From Actinomycetes bacterium (lineage in GTDB: Bacteria > Actinomycetota > Acidimicrobiia > Acidimicrobiales > Microtrichaceae): 15,205 bases of DNA. Positions 1-6,991 of the stretch are shown here, one piece after another. The translations under genes were made by a program, and so were the position numbers. The DNA is taken from contig JAEVZA010000280.1 of assembly GCA_023392475.1 (NCBI GenBank), positions 1-15,205 of the forward strand. Reading direction: 5' to 3'. The notes below the pieces were generated by a model, which saw nothing but the letters and a program-made list of their open reading frames with translations, was not told the DNA's origin and did no database searches. How positions within the stretch are numbered: the stretch's first letter is position 1; the number at the start of each line of letters is the position of its first letter.

Positions 1-72
1 GGCGCGGGTCCCTGACGGGCGGCGCCGCGGCCGTCGGGGCGGCGCGCCCGGCGGGCGGTAGGTTCTCCGTCC

Positions 73-786
73 GTGGGATCCCTCGACGGCCTCCTCGACG
101 TCCAGTCGCTCGACACGCAGAGCGACCAGCTGCGGCACCGGCGCGACCACCTGCCCGAGCGCGACGCGCTCGCCGAGGCGCAGGCCCGCCGCGGTGACGC
201 CGACGGCCGCGCGGAGGTGGTCCGCGGCCGCCTGCACGAGCTCCGCAGCCGGCAGAAGGCGCTCGAGGACGAGGCCGCGCTCGTCGAGGACAAGGCGGCC
301 GAGGTGGACCGCAAGCTGTACGACGGCTCGGTCCAGGCGCACAAGGAGCTGGAGGCGTTCCAGGCGGACCACCGCATGCTCAAGGCGCGCCAGTCGGAGC
401 TGGAGGACGGCGCGATCGAGCTCATGGAGGCGGCCGAGCCGATCGAGGCCGAGCTGGCCGCGCTCGAGGGATCGGTCGCCGAGCAGGACGCAGAGGCGGA
501 GCGCCTCACCGCGGCGATCACGGTGGCGGAGGCGGAGATCGACGCCGAGCTCGACGACGTCGCCGCCCGCCGCCAGCACGCCGCCGCCCAGCTGCCCGAC
601 GACGTGATGGAGGTCTACGAGCCGATGCGCTCCCGCATGGGTGGCATCGGCGCGGCGCGCCTGACCGGTGCCCGGTGCGAGGGCTGCCACCTCGAGATCC
701 CGTCGGCCGAGCTCGAGGCCGTCCGCAAGGCACCGCCGGAGGCCGTGGTGACCTGCCCCGAGTGCGGTCGCCTGCTCGTGCGCTGA
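73..786 (+). CDS. C4-type zinc ribbon protein with N-terminal coiled coil (zf-RING_7 family)
   Basis: 237 aa. Residues about 10-175 are charged, Glu/Ala/Arg-rich heptad-like sequence predicted to form a long coiled coil. The C-terminus carries a four-cysteine zinc ribbon: C202-x2-C205 and C228-x2-C231. This two-part layout and length match the family usually found next to nif3-like genes and an RNase H/histidine phosphatase gene in actinobacteria. Its biochemical role is not established; nucleic-acid or protein binding is commonly suggested. GTG at 73 is chosen because the family typically begins with a short LDxLLDLQxLDT-like segment, and a GGTAGG purine stretch lies about 10 nt upstream. 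Bases 1-15 read Gly-Ala-Gly-Pro-stop in frame 1 and may be the tail of an upstream partner, but that is too short to name. A membrane protein gene follows after 13 nt, suggesting one transcript. Confidence 0.88.
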   Translation: MGSLDGLLDVQSLDTQSDQLRHRRDHLPERDALAEAQARRGDADGRAEVVRGRLHELRSRQKALEDEAALVEDKAAEVDRKLYDGSVQAHKELEAFQADHRMLKARQSELEDGAIELMEAAEPIEAELAALEGSVAEQDAEAERLTAAITVAEAEIDAELDDVAARRQHAAAQLPDDVMEVYEPMRSRMGGIGAARLTGARCEGCHLEIPSAELEAVRKAPPEAVVTCPECGRLLVR

Positions 787-799
787 GCGGTCCACGTCC

Positions 800-1300
800 G
801 TGTTCATCTGGTTCGCCGTGCTCAGCGTGGTCGTGACCTGGGCGGTCTTCCAGAGCCCGGCGATCGACTACCGCCTGGTGGCGCTCGGCTCGGTGCTCCC
901 CGTGGTGGAGGCGCCGTTCGGGGCGGGACCGCTGCACTCGCTGCTCGCGCCCACCGTGGTGCTGGGCGTCGTGATGCTGCTGACGCGCCACCGGCGACTC
1001 GTGCGCCGGCGGTGGCTCGGCCTGCCGATCGGCATGTACCTCCACCTCGTGCTCGACCTGGCGTGGACGCGCACGGACACGTTCTGGTGGCCGTTCCTCA
1101 GCCGGTCGTTCTCCCCGGGCTCGTCGCCCGAGGTGTCCCGAGGCGTGTGGTCCCTGGTCATGGAGGTGGCGGGCATCGCGGTCGGCGTCTGGGCCTACCG
1201 GCGGTTCGGCCTCGACGACCCCGACCGGCGGTCGCTGTTCCTCCGGACCGGCCAGCTCGACCGCGCCCACATGGGCGGCGGTGGGGTGCCACGCTCGTGA
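800..1300 (+). CDS. Small membrane protein resembling YdjM/DUF457 metal-dependent hydrolase
   Basis: 166 aa with GTG start. Hydrophobic segments lie at about 1-20, 25-37, 45-62, 73-90 and 117-133, so it is an integral membrane protein. D23 in a D-x-R-L-V-A-L-G-S-x-L-P context, H46 (G-P-L-H-S) and H82-x3-D86 (H-L-V-L-D) fit the sparse Asp/His pattern of the YdjM/DUF457 family of predicted membrane-bound metal-dependent hydrolases; the substrate is unknown. The C-terminal 30 residues are charged and probably cytoplasmic. It starts 13 nt after the zinc-ribbon gene and its TGA overlaps the GTG of the next gene by 4 nt (GTGA), implying translational coupling in one operon. No strong ribosome site is visible, so the exact start is less sure than the frame. 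Confidence 0.72.
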   Translation: MFIWFAVLSVVVTWAVFQSPAIDYRLVALGSVLPVVEAPFGAGPLHSLLAPTVVLGVVMLLTRHRRLVRRRWLGLPIGMYLHLVLDLAWTRTDTFWWPFLSRSFSPGSSPEVSRGVWSLVMEVAGIAVGVWAYRRFGLDDPDRRSLFLRTGQLDRAHMGGGGVPRS

Positions 1301-1893
1301 GCTCGCTCGTCCTCGTCCGGCACGGCCGCACGGCGGCGAACGCGCGCGGCCTGCTGCTCGGTCGGCTCGACGTGGAGCTGGACGACCTCGGCCGCCGCCA
1401 GGCCGCCGCGCTCGCCGACGCGGTCCTGGCCACGACCGGACCCATCGCCGCGGTCGTCTCGAGCCCGCTCGCCCGGACCCGGGCCACGGCCGAGGCGTTC
1501 GGGCTGCCGGTCGAGGTCGACGACCGCTTCGTCGAGCTCGACTACGGCGAGTTCGACGGCCGGCCCCTCGCCGACGTTCCGCCCGAGGTGTGGTCGGCGT
1601 GGCGCACGGACCCGGCGTTCTGCCCGCCCGGCGGCGAGACGCTGGCGCAGGTCGCGGACCGCGTCGTGGTCGCGTGCCGCGAGTGGGCCGCCCGGGCCGA
1701 CGGCGGGGCCGTCGTGGTCGTGACCCACGTGTCGCCGCTCAAGGCCGCGGTGGCGTGGGCGCTCGGGGTCGGCGACGAGACCGGGTGGCGCACCCGGGTC
1801 GACCCGGCGTCCATCTCCCGCGTCGCCGTCGACGGCCCGGTGCCGGTGCTCCGGTCGTTCAACGAGACGGGCCACCTCGCCGCCCTCGCCTGA
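1297..1893 (+). CDS. Histidine phosphatase family protein (phosphoglycerate mutase/CobC-like)
   Basis: 198 aa from GTG 1297, which overlaps the upstream stop by 4 nt; an in-frame ORF extends upstream to 1012 but only by reading through the membrane-protein gene. The catalytic R8-H9-G10 motif (L-V-R-H-G-R-T) sits at the N-terminus as in the family. R60 in S-S-P-L-A-R, the acid E80 in the F-V-E-L-D-Y-G-E-F-D-G segment, and the second histidine H144 in V-V-T-H-V-S complete the phosphohistidine active site. The fold is a cytosolic phosphomonoesterase or mutase; the substrate cannot be read from sequence. In many actinobacteria the equivalent gene, next to the zinc-ribbon gene, is fused to an N-terminal RNase HI domain; here only the phosphatase half is present. 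A C-rich, G-poor stretch follows (about 1897-1945), which could serve Rho. Confidence 0.9.
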   Translation: MSSLVLVRHGRTAANARGLLLGRLDVELDDLGRRQAAALADAVLATTGPIAAVVSSPLARTRATAEAFGLPVEVDDRFVELDYGEFDGRPLADVPPEVWSAWRTDPAFCPPGGETLAQVADRVVVACREWAARADGGAVVVVTHVSPLKAAVAWALGVGDETGWRTRVDPASISRVAVDGPVPVLRSFNETGHLAALA

Positions 1894-1955
1894 TCCCGCC
1901 CTCGTCCGATCCTGCCCGGCCCGGCCCGGACCCGCCCGCCCCGAACCCCGATCTT

Positions 1956-1994
1956 GGCGTACGCCGTGGTCGTGATCGGACCACGAGGTACGCC
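1956..1994. terminator. Imperfect inverted repeat after the histidine phosphatase gene (terminator or operator)
   Basis: Arms GGCGTAC (1956-1962) and CGTGGTC (1965-1971) pair with GACCACG (1979-1985) and GTACGCC (1988-1994), giving 7+7 bp separated by a 2x2 internal loop and a 7-nt apical loop. It lies 63 nt after the stop and has no T-run. A terminator preceded by a C-rich tract is the simplest reading. An operator about 100 bp upstream of the next gene is the alternative. Confidence 0.45.
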
Positions 1995-2027
1995 GAAGTG
2001 GGGTGGTGGATCGTGCCCCGCGGGGCG

Positions 2028-2045
2028 GGTGAACGAGTGGTGAAC
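2028..2045 (-). promoter_or_regulatory. PHO-box-like direct repeat (two GTTCACC units, 11-bp spacing)
   Basis: GGTGAAC occurs at 2028-2034 and again at 2039-2045, exactly 11 bp apart; on the minus strand this reads GTTCACC-ACTC-GTTCACC. Streptomyces PhoP boxes are built from 11-nt direct-repeat units with a GTTCACC core. The site lies 52-69 bp upstream of the predicted transcription start at 2097, a usual position for an activator. That a PhoP-type regulator binds here is inference. Confidence 0.5.
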
Positions 2046-2059
2046 GTCTCATCCGGGAG

Positions 2060-2090
2060 TTGCCGCTTCCGGTCCGCGCCCCTCTAGCGT
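2060..2090 (+). promoter_or_regulatory. Predicted promoter, probably giving a leaderless transcript
   Basis: TTGCCG at 2060-2065 and TAGCGT at 2085-2090 are separated by 19 nt, longer than the ideal 17. The ATG at 2097 is 7 nt after the -10 box, where transcription would start. The GAGGG just before the ATG is only 1-2 nt away, too close to act as a ribosome site, which supports leaderless translation. Confidence 0.5.
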
Positions 2091-2096
2091 GAGGGC

Positions 2097-2867
2097 ATGG
2101 ATCTGCTCGACGAGGAGTCGCACCGCCTCTTGATGTGGGCGGTGCGGTTGCACGAGGTGGGGCACTCGCCGACCCGCAAGGAGCTCCGCCGCCTGTCGGA
2201 GCCGCGCCACCCCGCCGGGCTGGCGGTGGTCACGGGCCTCACCGGTCAGGACGCCGACTTCCGCGAGGGGGCGATCGCCTCGCTGGAGCGCCGCGGCCTG
2301 CTCGAGGCCGTCGGCGACGACCGCCTGACGCCGACCGAGATCGGCCGCCGGGTGATCGACGCGGTGGGCCTCCAGGGCGACCTCCTCCCGCAGTTCGAGG
2401 TGCTCGACGTGGACCTGCGGTCGAGCGATCCGCTCGCCTTCGCCCGCGTGGTCGGCCGGGTCGCGACCCTGCACCGGCCGATGGTCGTGGACCCGTACTG
2501 CCGCCGGGCCGAGCTCGAGTACCTGTCCGTGCACACCTCGGTCACCCGGGTCCTCGTCAGCGACCGCCTGGACGCCGACGAGGTCGACGACCTCGTGGAC
2601 CTGGTGCACTCGATCCGCCGCCGTGACCACAAGCTGCGCCTGCGGCTCGCCTCGCGGGAGGACATCCAGGACCGCTGCGTGCTCAGCGGCGACCGCGTGC
2701 TGCAGATCGGCGGCCTGCCGTCGTCGTCCAACGGCGGCGCGACGGTCGTGTGCGAGCCGCGGGACCTCGCCCCGGAGACCCGGGACTACTACCGGGACGT
2801 CTGGAAGCACGCGGAGCGGCTGGCCACGTTCGTGCCGGGCAGCTCGGGCTCGGCCCGCGTCGCCTGA
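2097..2867 (+). CDS. Winged-helix protein with C-terminal PLD-like domain, function unknown
   Basis: 256 aa, no signal peptide or membrane segment, so cytosolic. Residues about 5-90 look like a winged helix: H-S-P-T-R-K-E-L-R-R-L, then R-E-G-A-I-A-S-L-E-R-R-G-L-L, then a D-D-R-L-T-P-T-E-I-G-R-R wing. Residues about 118-245 resemble the degenerate phospholipase-D-like C-terminal domains seen in some regulators and ATPases: an M-V-V-D-P-Y-C strand, L-V-H-S-I-R-R-R-D-H-K-L-R-L-R-L, and G-D-R-V-L-Q-I-G-G-L-P-S-S-S-N. The HxKxxxxD catalytic motif of active PLD enzymes is absent, so a ligand- or DNA-sensing role is more likely than catalysis. It appears monocistronic, between a PHO-box-like repeat and the substrate-binding protein gene. 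The winged-helix call is moderate; the PLD-like call is weak. Confidence 0.7.
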   Translation: MDLLDEESHRLLMWAVRLHEVGHSPTRKELRRLSEPRHPAGLAVVTGLTGQDADFREGAIASLERRGLLEAVGDDRLTPTEIGRRVIDAVGLQGDLLPQFEVLDVDLRSSDPLAFARVVGRVATLHRPMVVDPYCRRAELEYLSVHTSVTRVLVSDRLDADEVDDLVDLVHSIRRRDHKLRLRLASREDIQDRCVLSGDRVLQIGGLPSSSNGGATVVCEPRDLAPETRDYYRDVWKHAERLATFVPGSSGSARVA

Positions 2868-2892
2868 GCCCCTCGCCGACGGACGCGCCACC

Positions 2893-2931
2893 GGCGGATC
2901 CGCCCCCGTTCACCTCCGCGCCACCTAGTCT
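2893..2931 (+). promoter_or_regulatory. Predicted promoter and palindrome upstream of the substrate-binding protein gene
   Basis: TAGTCT at 2926-2931 is a good -10 candidate, giving a start near 2938 and a leader of about 49 nt. No TTGACA-like -35 is visible. A perfect 12-bp palindrome GGCGGATCCGCC (2893-2904) lies about 35-45 bp upstream of the predicted start. One GTTCACC (2908-2914) is followed 11 bp later by CGCCACC, a weak second PHO-like unit. Confidence 0.4.
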
Positions 2932-2940
2932 GTCGGCCGA

Positions 2941-2978
2941 CCGGGCACAACAGCCCGGCTGAGACGACCCTCAGGGGG
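2941..2978 (+). other. Structured 5' leader of the substrate-binding protein mRNA
   Basis: Two small hairpins are stacked directly before the gene: CCGGGC/GCCCGG (2941-2946 with 2953-2958, 6-nt loop) and CTGAG/CTCAG (2959-2963 with 2970-2974). The second abuts the strong ribosome site AGGGGG (2973-2978), which is 8 nt from the ATG at 2987. Folding could tune access to that site. Confidence 0.4.
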
Positions 2979-2986
2979 TAACGGGC

Positions 2987-4270
2987 ATGCGCAGAACCCT
3001 TTCGGCGAGCTTCGTCGTCGTGGTCGCGCTCGCGCTGCTGGGCGCGGCGTGCAGCGACGACAGCGACACGAGCTCGGGCAAGACCACCACGACGGCGAAG
3101 GAGAGCTCCGATCGCGGCAACGTCGACGGCGCGCTCAAGCTGGGCACGCTCGTCCCGCAGACGGGGGATCTCAGCGCCATCGTCAAGTCCCTCCAGACGC
3201 CGGTCGACCTCGCCGTCGCCGCGATCAACAAGGCCGGTGGCGTGAACGGCAAGCCGGTCACGGTCGTGCAGGCCGACGACGGGACCAACGCCAACGTCGC
3301 CGCCACCAGCTACGCCAAGCTGGTCAACACCGACAAGGTGGACGCCATCATCGGCCCGGCACCCTCGGGCGTCGCTGCGAAGCTGCTGGAGAACATCGGC
3401 ACCGACCAGGTGCCCACCTGCTCCGGCTCGACGACGGCGGCCAACCTCAGCGGCGGCGGGAACGGCTACTTCTTCCGCACCGCCCCCGGTGACGACCTCC
3501 AGGGTCCGGCCCTCGCCAACCTGATCACCGGCGACGGCCACACCAAGGTGGCGATCCTCGCCCGCAACGACGACTACGGGAAGGGCTTCTCGGAGTCCCT
3601 CAAGAAGGCGCTCGAGGACGGCGGCTCGCAGGTCACGGCCACGGTGCTCTACGACCCGAACGGCTCCAACTTCGACGCCGACGTGCAGAAGGCGATCGAC
3701 TCGTCGCCGCAGGCGGTCGTCGTGCTCGGCTTCAACGACGACGGCGCCAAGATCATCAACACGATGATCGGCAAGGGCGCCTCGCCGTCGCAGATGCCGA
3801 CCTACACGGCCGACGGCATGCAGGGCTCGTCCTTCGCCAAGACCGTCGACCCGTCGGACCTGTCCAAGGTCAACGGCATCAAGGGCACGGCCCCGGCCAG
3901 CGCCCCGAAGGGGATCCAGAGCCCGTTCACCGCGGAGTACGCGGCGACCGGGATCGACCCGATCTTCTCGGCGTACTACTGGGACTGCACGAACCTGATG
4001 GCGCTCGCGGCCGTGAAGGCCAAGAGCGACGAGGGGTCGGCGATCGCCGAGAACTTCGCCAAGAACCTCGAGGGCGACAACGACTGCAACAGCTTCGCCG
4101 ACTGCAAGACGCTGCTCGAGCAGGGCAAGACGATCCACTACCGCGGGGCGTCGAGCCAGTTCGACAAGTGGAACAAGATGGAGCCCGGGACGGGCGTCTA
4201 CGACGTGTGGTCGTACGACGCGCAGGGCAAGGTGGTGACCGACTCGAGTCGCCAGATCTCCATCAGCTGA
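2987..4270 (+). CDS. Branched-chain amino acid/amide-type ABC transporter substrate-binding lipoprotein
   Basis: 427 aa. The N-terminus is a lipoprotein signal: a basic M-R-R start, a hydrophobic run, then the lipobox L-L-G-A-A-C with C22 as lipidation site, followed by a Ser/Thr/Asp linker to about residue 43. The mature part is a type-I periplasmic-binding fold (Peripla_BP_6, LivJ/HAAT group), beginning at about 47 with L-K-L-G-T-L-V-P-Q-T-G-D-L-S and including G-P-A-P-S-G and D-D-Y-G-K-G-F segments. It captures the solute outside the membrane and hands it to LivHM. Leucine-type amino acids are the default guess, but urea, amides and other ligands occur in the family. C-terminal cysteines (D-C-N, D-C-K) probably form a disulfide. 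It is convergent with, not inside, the livHMGF operon, so the receptor can be expressed independently. ATG is supported by AGGGGG 8 nt upstream. Confidence 0.92.
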   Translation: MRRTLSASFVVVVALALLGAACSDDSDTSSGKTTTTAKESSDRGNVDGALKLGTLVPQTGDLSAIVKSLQTPVDLAVAAINKAGGVNGKPVTVVQADDGTNANVAATSYAKLVNTDKVDAIIGPAPSGVAAKLLENIGTDQVPTCSGSTTAANLSGGGNGYFFRTAPGDDLQGPALANLITGDGHTKVAILARNDDYGKGFSESLKKALEDGGSQVTATVLYDPNGSNFDADVQKAIDSSPQAVVVLGFNDDGAKIINTMIGKGASPSQMPTYTADGMQGSSFAKTVDPSDLSKVNGIKGTAPASAPKGIQSPFTAEYAATGIDPIFSAYYWDCTNLMALAAVKAKSDEGSAIAENFAKNLEGDNDCNSFADCKTLLEQGKTIHYRGASSQFDKWNKMEPGTGVYDVWSYDAQGKVVTDSSRQISIS

Positions 4271-4284
4271 CGCAGGTGCGCAGC

Positions 4285-4316
4285 ACGGGGCCCGGACCGC
4301 ACGGTCCGGGCCCCGT
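4285..4316. terminator. Bidirectional terminator hairpin between the receptor gene and livF
   Basis: A perfect 14-bp stem pairs 4285-4298 (core GGGGCCCGGACC) with 4303-4316, closed by a GCAC tetraloop. It lies 15 nt after the + gene stop and 60 nt after the livF stop on -, so it can serve both converging transcripts. There is no T-run, which is usual in high-GC actinobacteria. Confidence 0.85.
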
Positions 4317-4375
4317 CCGCGTTCCCGGCCGGTTCGCGCTCCGGCGTGTTCGCGTCCGGCGGTCGGCGGCGGGGC

Positions 4376-5107
4376 TCAGTCGCGGTTGCGCACGAGCGAC
4401 CCGAGGTAGAGCTCGATGACCTTCGGGTCGTGCAGCAGCTCGGTGCCGAGCCCGGTGTAGGCGTCGACGCCGTTGTCCAGCACGTAGCCGCGGTGGCAGA
4501 TGCGCAGCGCCTTGTGGGCGTTCTGCTCGACGATCAGCACCGACACGCCGGCCGCGTTGATGGCCTCGATCCGGGAGAACACCTCGTCCTGCATGGCGGG
4601 GGAGAGGCCCGCCGACGGCTCGTCGAGCAGCAGCAGGCTCGGCTCCATCATCAGGGCGCGGGCCATGGCGAGGATCTGGCGCTGGCCGCCCGAGAGCGAG
4701 TCGGCTCGGTCGCCGCGGCGGCCCGCCAGCATGGGGAAGAGGTCGAGGACCTCGGCACGGCGGGCGTCGAAGCGGTCGGGGCGCAGGAACACGCCCATGC
4801 GGAGGTTCTCGTCCACGCTGAGCGTGCCGAACACGTTGCGGACCTGCGGCACGTAGCCGACGCCACGCTCGACGAGGTCGAACCCGGCGACGCCCACGAT
4901 GTCCTGGCCGTCCATCACCATCCGCCCGGAGCGGACCGGCACGAGGCCGAACACCGCCTTGATGAGCGTGGACTTGCCGGCGCCGTTCGGGCCGATGATG
5001 CCCACGAGCTCGCCGCGGTCGACCCGCACCGAGGCGCCGCGGAGGATGTCGACGCCGGTGACGTACCCGGCGACGAGGTCCTGGACGACGAGCAGCTCCT
5101 CGCTCAC
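4376..5107 (-). CDS. livF: Branched-chain amino acid ABC transporter ATP-binding protein LivF
   Basis: 243 aa, a single ABC ATPase domain of normal LivF length. Walker A G-P-N-G-A-G-K-S-T is at 39-47, the Q-loop glutamine at Q88, signature L-S-G-G-Q at 138-142, and Walker B L-L-L-L-D-E with D162/E163. V-E-Q-N (Q195) occupies the switch position, as is normal for LivF rather than the His of most ABC proteins. Together with LivG it forms the cytoplasmic ATPase pair driving the LivHM permease. The GTG start at 5107 overlaps the livG stop by 4 nt (GTGA), so translation is coupled. It is the last gene of the operon and is followed by a strong hairpin. Confidence 0.95.
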   Translation of the reverse strand: MSEELLVVQDLVAGYVTGVDILRGASVRVDRGELVGIIGPNGAGKSTLIKAVFGLVPVRSGRMVMDGQDIVGVAGFDLVERGVGYVPQVRNVFGTLSVDENLRMGVFLRPDRFDARRAEVLDLFPMLAGRRGDRADSLSGGQRQILAMARALMMEPSLLLLDEPSAGLSPAMQDEVFSRIEAINAAGVSVLIVEQNAHKALRICHRGYVLDNGVDAYTGLGTELLHDPKVIELYLGSLVRNRD

Positions 5108-6009
5108 GTGGCCGCTCCGCCCTCGCCGCCGGTGCCGCGACCGGTCCCTCCGGCCGCATGTCCGGCGTCGTGATCGGTGCCGGCGTCCATCTCGCGGAGG
5201 TCACCGCTCGAGCCGCCGAGGTAGGCCTCGATCACGCGCTCGTCCTGGGCGACCTGGCCCGCCGTCCCCGACGCGATGACCTGCCCCTCGGCCATGCACA
5301 CGACGAGGTCGGAGATCGCGGAGACGACGTCCATGTCGTGCTCGACGAACAGCACCGAGATGCCCTCGCCCGGCAGCTCGCGGATCTTGTCCAGCAGCGC
5401 CTGGCGGAGCGCCGGGTTCACACCGGCCATCGGCTCGTCCAGCATGAGGAGGCGCGGCGCGGCCATGACCGCACGGGCGAGCTCGAGCAGCTTCCGCTGA
5501 CCGCCCGAGAGCGTGCCTGCGAAGTCGTCGACCTTCTCGCCGAGGCCCACCCAGCGCGCGAGCTCCGCGGCGCGCTCGCCGAGCTCCGCCTCCTGGCGCC
5601 GCCACCGCCACGGCATGAGCGCCGTCCGCAGGTGCTCGCCGGCCTGGTCCTGCGCGGCGAGGCGGATGTTGTCGAGGACGCTCAGCCGCGGGAACACGCG
5701 CGCCGTCTGGAACGTGCGCACCATGCCGGCGCGGGCGACGGCGTACGCCGGCTTGCCGGCGAGGTCCTTCCCCTCGAACCGCCAGGTGCCGCCGTCGGCG
5801 CGCTCGAAGCCCGTCAGGACGTTGAAGAACGTGGTCTTGCCCGCGCCGTTGGGCCCGATGAGGGCCACGACCGAACCGCGCTCGACCCGGAGCGCGTCGA
5901 CGTCGACGGCGCGCACGCCGCCGAACGAGCGGTGGACGTCGTTCGCGACGAGGATCGGCCCGTCGGCGGGCGCGGCAGCGGGCACCGGGGCGGCCTCCTC
6001 AGCGCTCAC
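5104..6009 (-). CDS. livG: Branched-chain amino acid ABC transporter ATP-binding protein LivG
   Basis: 301 aa. Walker A G-P-N-G-A-G-K-T-T is at 52-60, Q101 lies in R-T-F-Q, signature L-S-G-G-Q at 167-171, Walker B L-L-M-L-D-E with D191/E192, and the H-loop histidine is H224 (V-E-H-D-M-D). The LivG-type insert with A-R-V-F-P-R-L-S-V-L-D-N-I is present. It pairs with LivF beneath the membrane permease. Two features are longer than in typical LivG (about 255 aa): an Ala/Pro-rich N-terminal extension of about 18 residues and a Gly/Asp/His-rich tail after about 266 (H280, H284), both probably disordered. The GTG start overlaps the livM stop by 11 nt. A downstream start that trims the N-terminal extension is possible. 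Confidence 0.94.
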   Translation of the reverse strand: MSAEEAAPVPAAAPADGPILVANDVHRSFGGVRAVDVDALRVERGSVVALIGPNGAGKTTFFNVLTGFERADGGTWRFEGKDLAGKPAYAVARAGMVRTFQTARVFPRLSVLDNIRLAAQDQAGEHLRTALMPWRWRRQEAELGERAAELARWVGLGEKVDDFAGTLSGGQRKLLELARAVMAAPRLLMLDEPMAGVNPALRQALLDKIRELPGEGISVLFVEHDMDVVSAISDLVVCMAEGQVIASGTAGQVAQDERVIEAYLGGSSGDLREMDAGTDHDAGHAAGGTGRGTGGEGGAAT

Positions 6010-6991
6010 CGATCATCGCCTCCGCCCGGTCGCCGAAGATGCCCTGCGGTCGGAACACCAGCAGGAGGACGATCGCCACGCCCACGAGCACGTAGCGCAC
6101 GGACCCCGTGTCGGTGGGGCTGATGAACCACCAGCCGTCGTTGCCGATGGCCTGGGTGAGCAGGCTGTTGAACATCGAGATCACGAACCAGTAGAGGAGC
6201 GCACCGACCGGCGGGCCGATCACGGTGGCGACGCCGCCGAGGATGACCACGAGGTACCAGTTGAACGTGGTCTGGGCGACGAAGAAGTCGGGCTTCACGA
6301 AGCCGCCGTCGAACGTGTAGATGATCCCGGCGATCCCGCCGATGACGCTGCCGATCACGAACGACTGCAGCTTGAGCTTGAACACGTGCTTGCCGAGCGA
6401 GCGAGCCGCCTCCTCGTCCTCACGGATCGCCTTCAGCAGGCGGCCCCACGGGCTGCGGACGAGGCCCCACACGAAGAGGCTGGCGAGCACGACGAACGTC
6501 CAGCCCACGACCATCGTCCAGAGCGTGTTCTGGTTGAAGCTGAAGCCGCCCCAGCCGTACCGGCCCTCGGGGATCGGGTTGATGGCGAAGAAGTCGTCGG
6601 CCACGCCCGTGATGCCGATGGGTCCGCCGGTGAGGTCCTGCAGCCGGGCCGAGTTGGTGACGACGCGCAGGATCTCCGCGGCGGAGATCGTGGCGATCGC
6701 CAGGTAGTCGGCGCGGAGCCGCAACGTCGGGAGCCCGAGCAGGAACCCGAACACGGCGGCCGCGCCCACGCCGATCAGCACGCCGAGCCAGAGCGGCAGG
6801 CCGTTGTGGACGCTGATCGCCATGCCGTAGGCGCCCACGAGCGAGGAGGCGACGGCACCGAAGTTCAGGAGACCGGCGAACCCGAACTGCACGTTGAGCC
6901 CGATCGCGGCGAGCGCGTAGAAGATCGCGGGCACCGTGACCATGTCACGCAGCCCGTCCACGAACGCGGCACCGACGTCGACCGCCAGCAT
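5999..6991 (-). CDS. livM: Branched-chain amino acid ABC transporter permease LivM
   Basis: 330 aa, about eight to nine hydrophobic helices. The family hallmark G-L-N-V-Q-F-G-F-A-G-L-L-N-F-G-A lies at 31-46. The cytoplasmic coupling loop for the ATPases is visible as S-P-W-G-R-L-L-K-A-I-R-E-D-E-E-A-A-R-S-L-G, and the C-terminus has the typical F-R-P-Q-G-I-F-G. It forms the membrane pore with LivH. The ATG at 6991 shares its A with the livH stop (TGATG), a one-base overlap that fixes the start and indicates translational coupling. The length is normal for the family, without extra domains. Confidence 0.95.
   Translation of the reverse strand: MLAVDVGAAFVDGLRDMVTVPAIFYALAAIGLNVQFGFAGLLNFGAVASSLVGAYGMAISVHNGLPLWLGVLIGVGAAAVFGFLLGLPTLRLRADYLAIATISAAEILRVVTNSARLQDLTGGPIGITGVADDFFAINPIPEGRYGWGGFSFNQNTLWTMVVGWTFVVLASLFVWGLVRSPWGRLLKAIREDEEAARSLGKHVFKLKLQSFVIGSVIGGIAGIIYTFDGGFVKPDFFVAQTTFNWYLVVILGGVATVIGPPVGALLYWFVISMFNSLLTQAIGNDGWWFISPTDTGSVRYVLVGVAIVLLLVFRPQGIFGDRAEAMIGER

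Noticed and set aside
1..15. Tail of an upstream gene (Gly-Ala-Gly-Pro-stop), possibly nif3-like
   Set aside because: Four residues are not enough to support a gene call; the guess rests only on the usual neighbourhood of the zinc-ribbon gene.
2953..2986. TPP-riboswitch-like fragments (GGCTGAGA, ACCC, GGGTAA) before the receptor gene
   Set aside because: The ACCTGATC-type segment and the helices enclosing both halves are missing, and the GGGTAA is part of the ribosome site region. The match looks coincidental.
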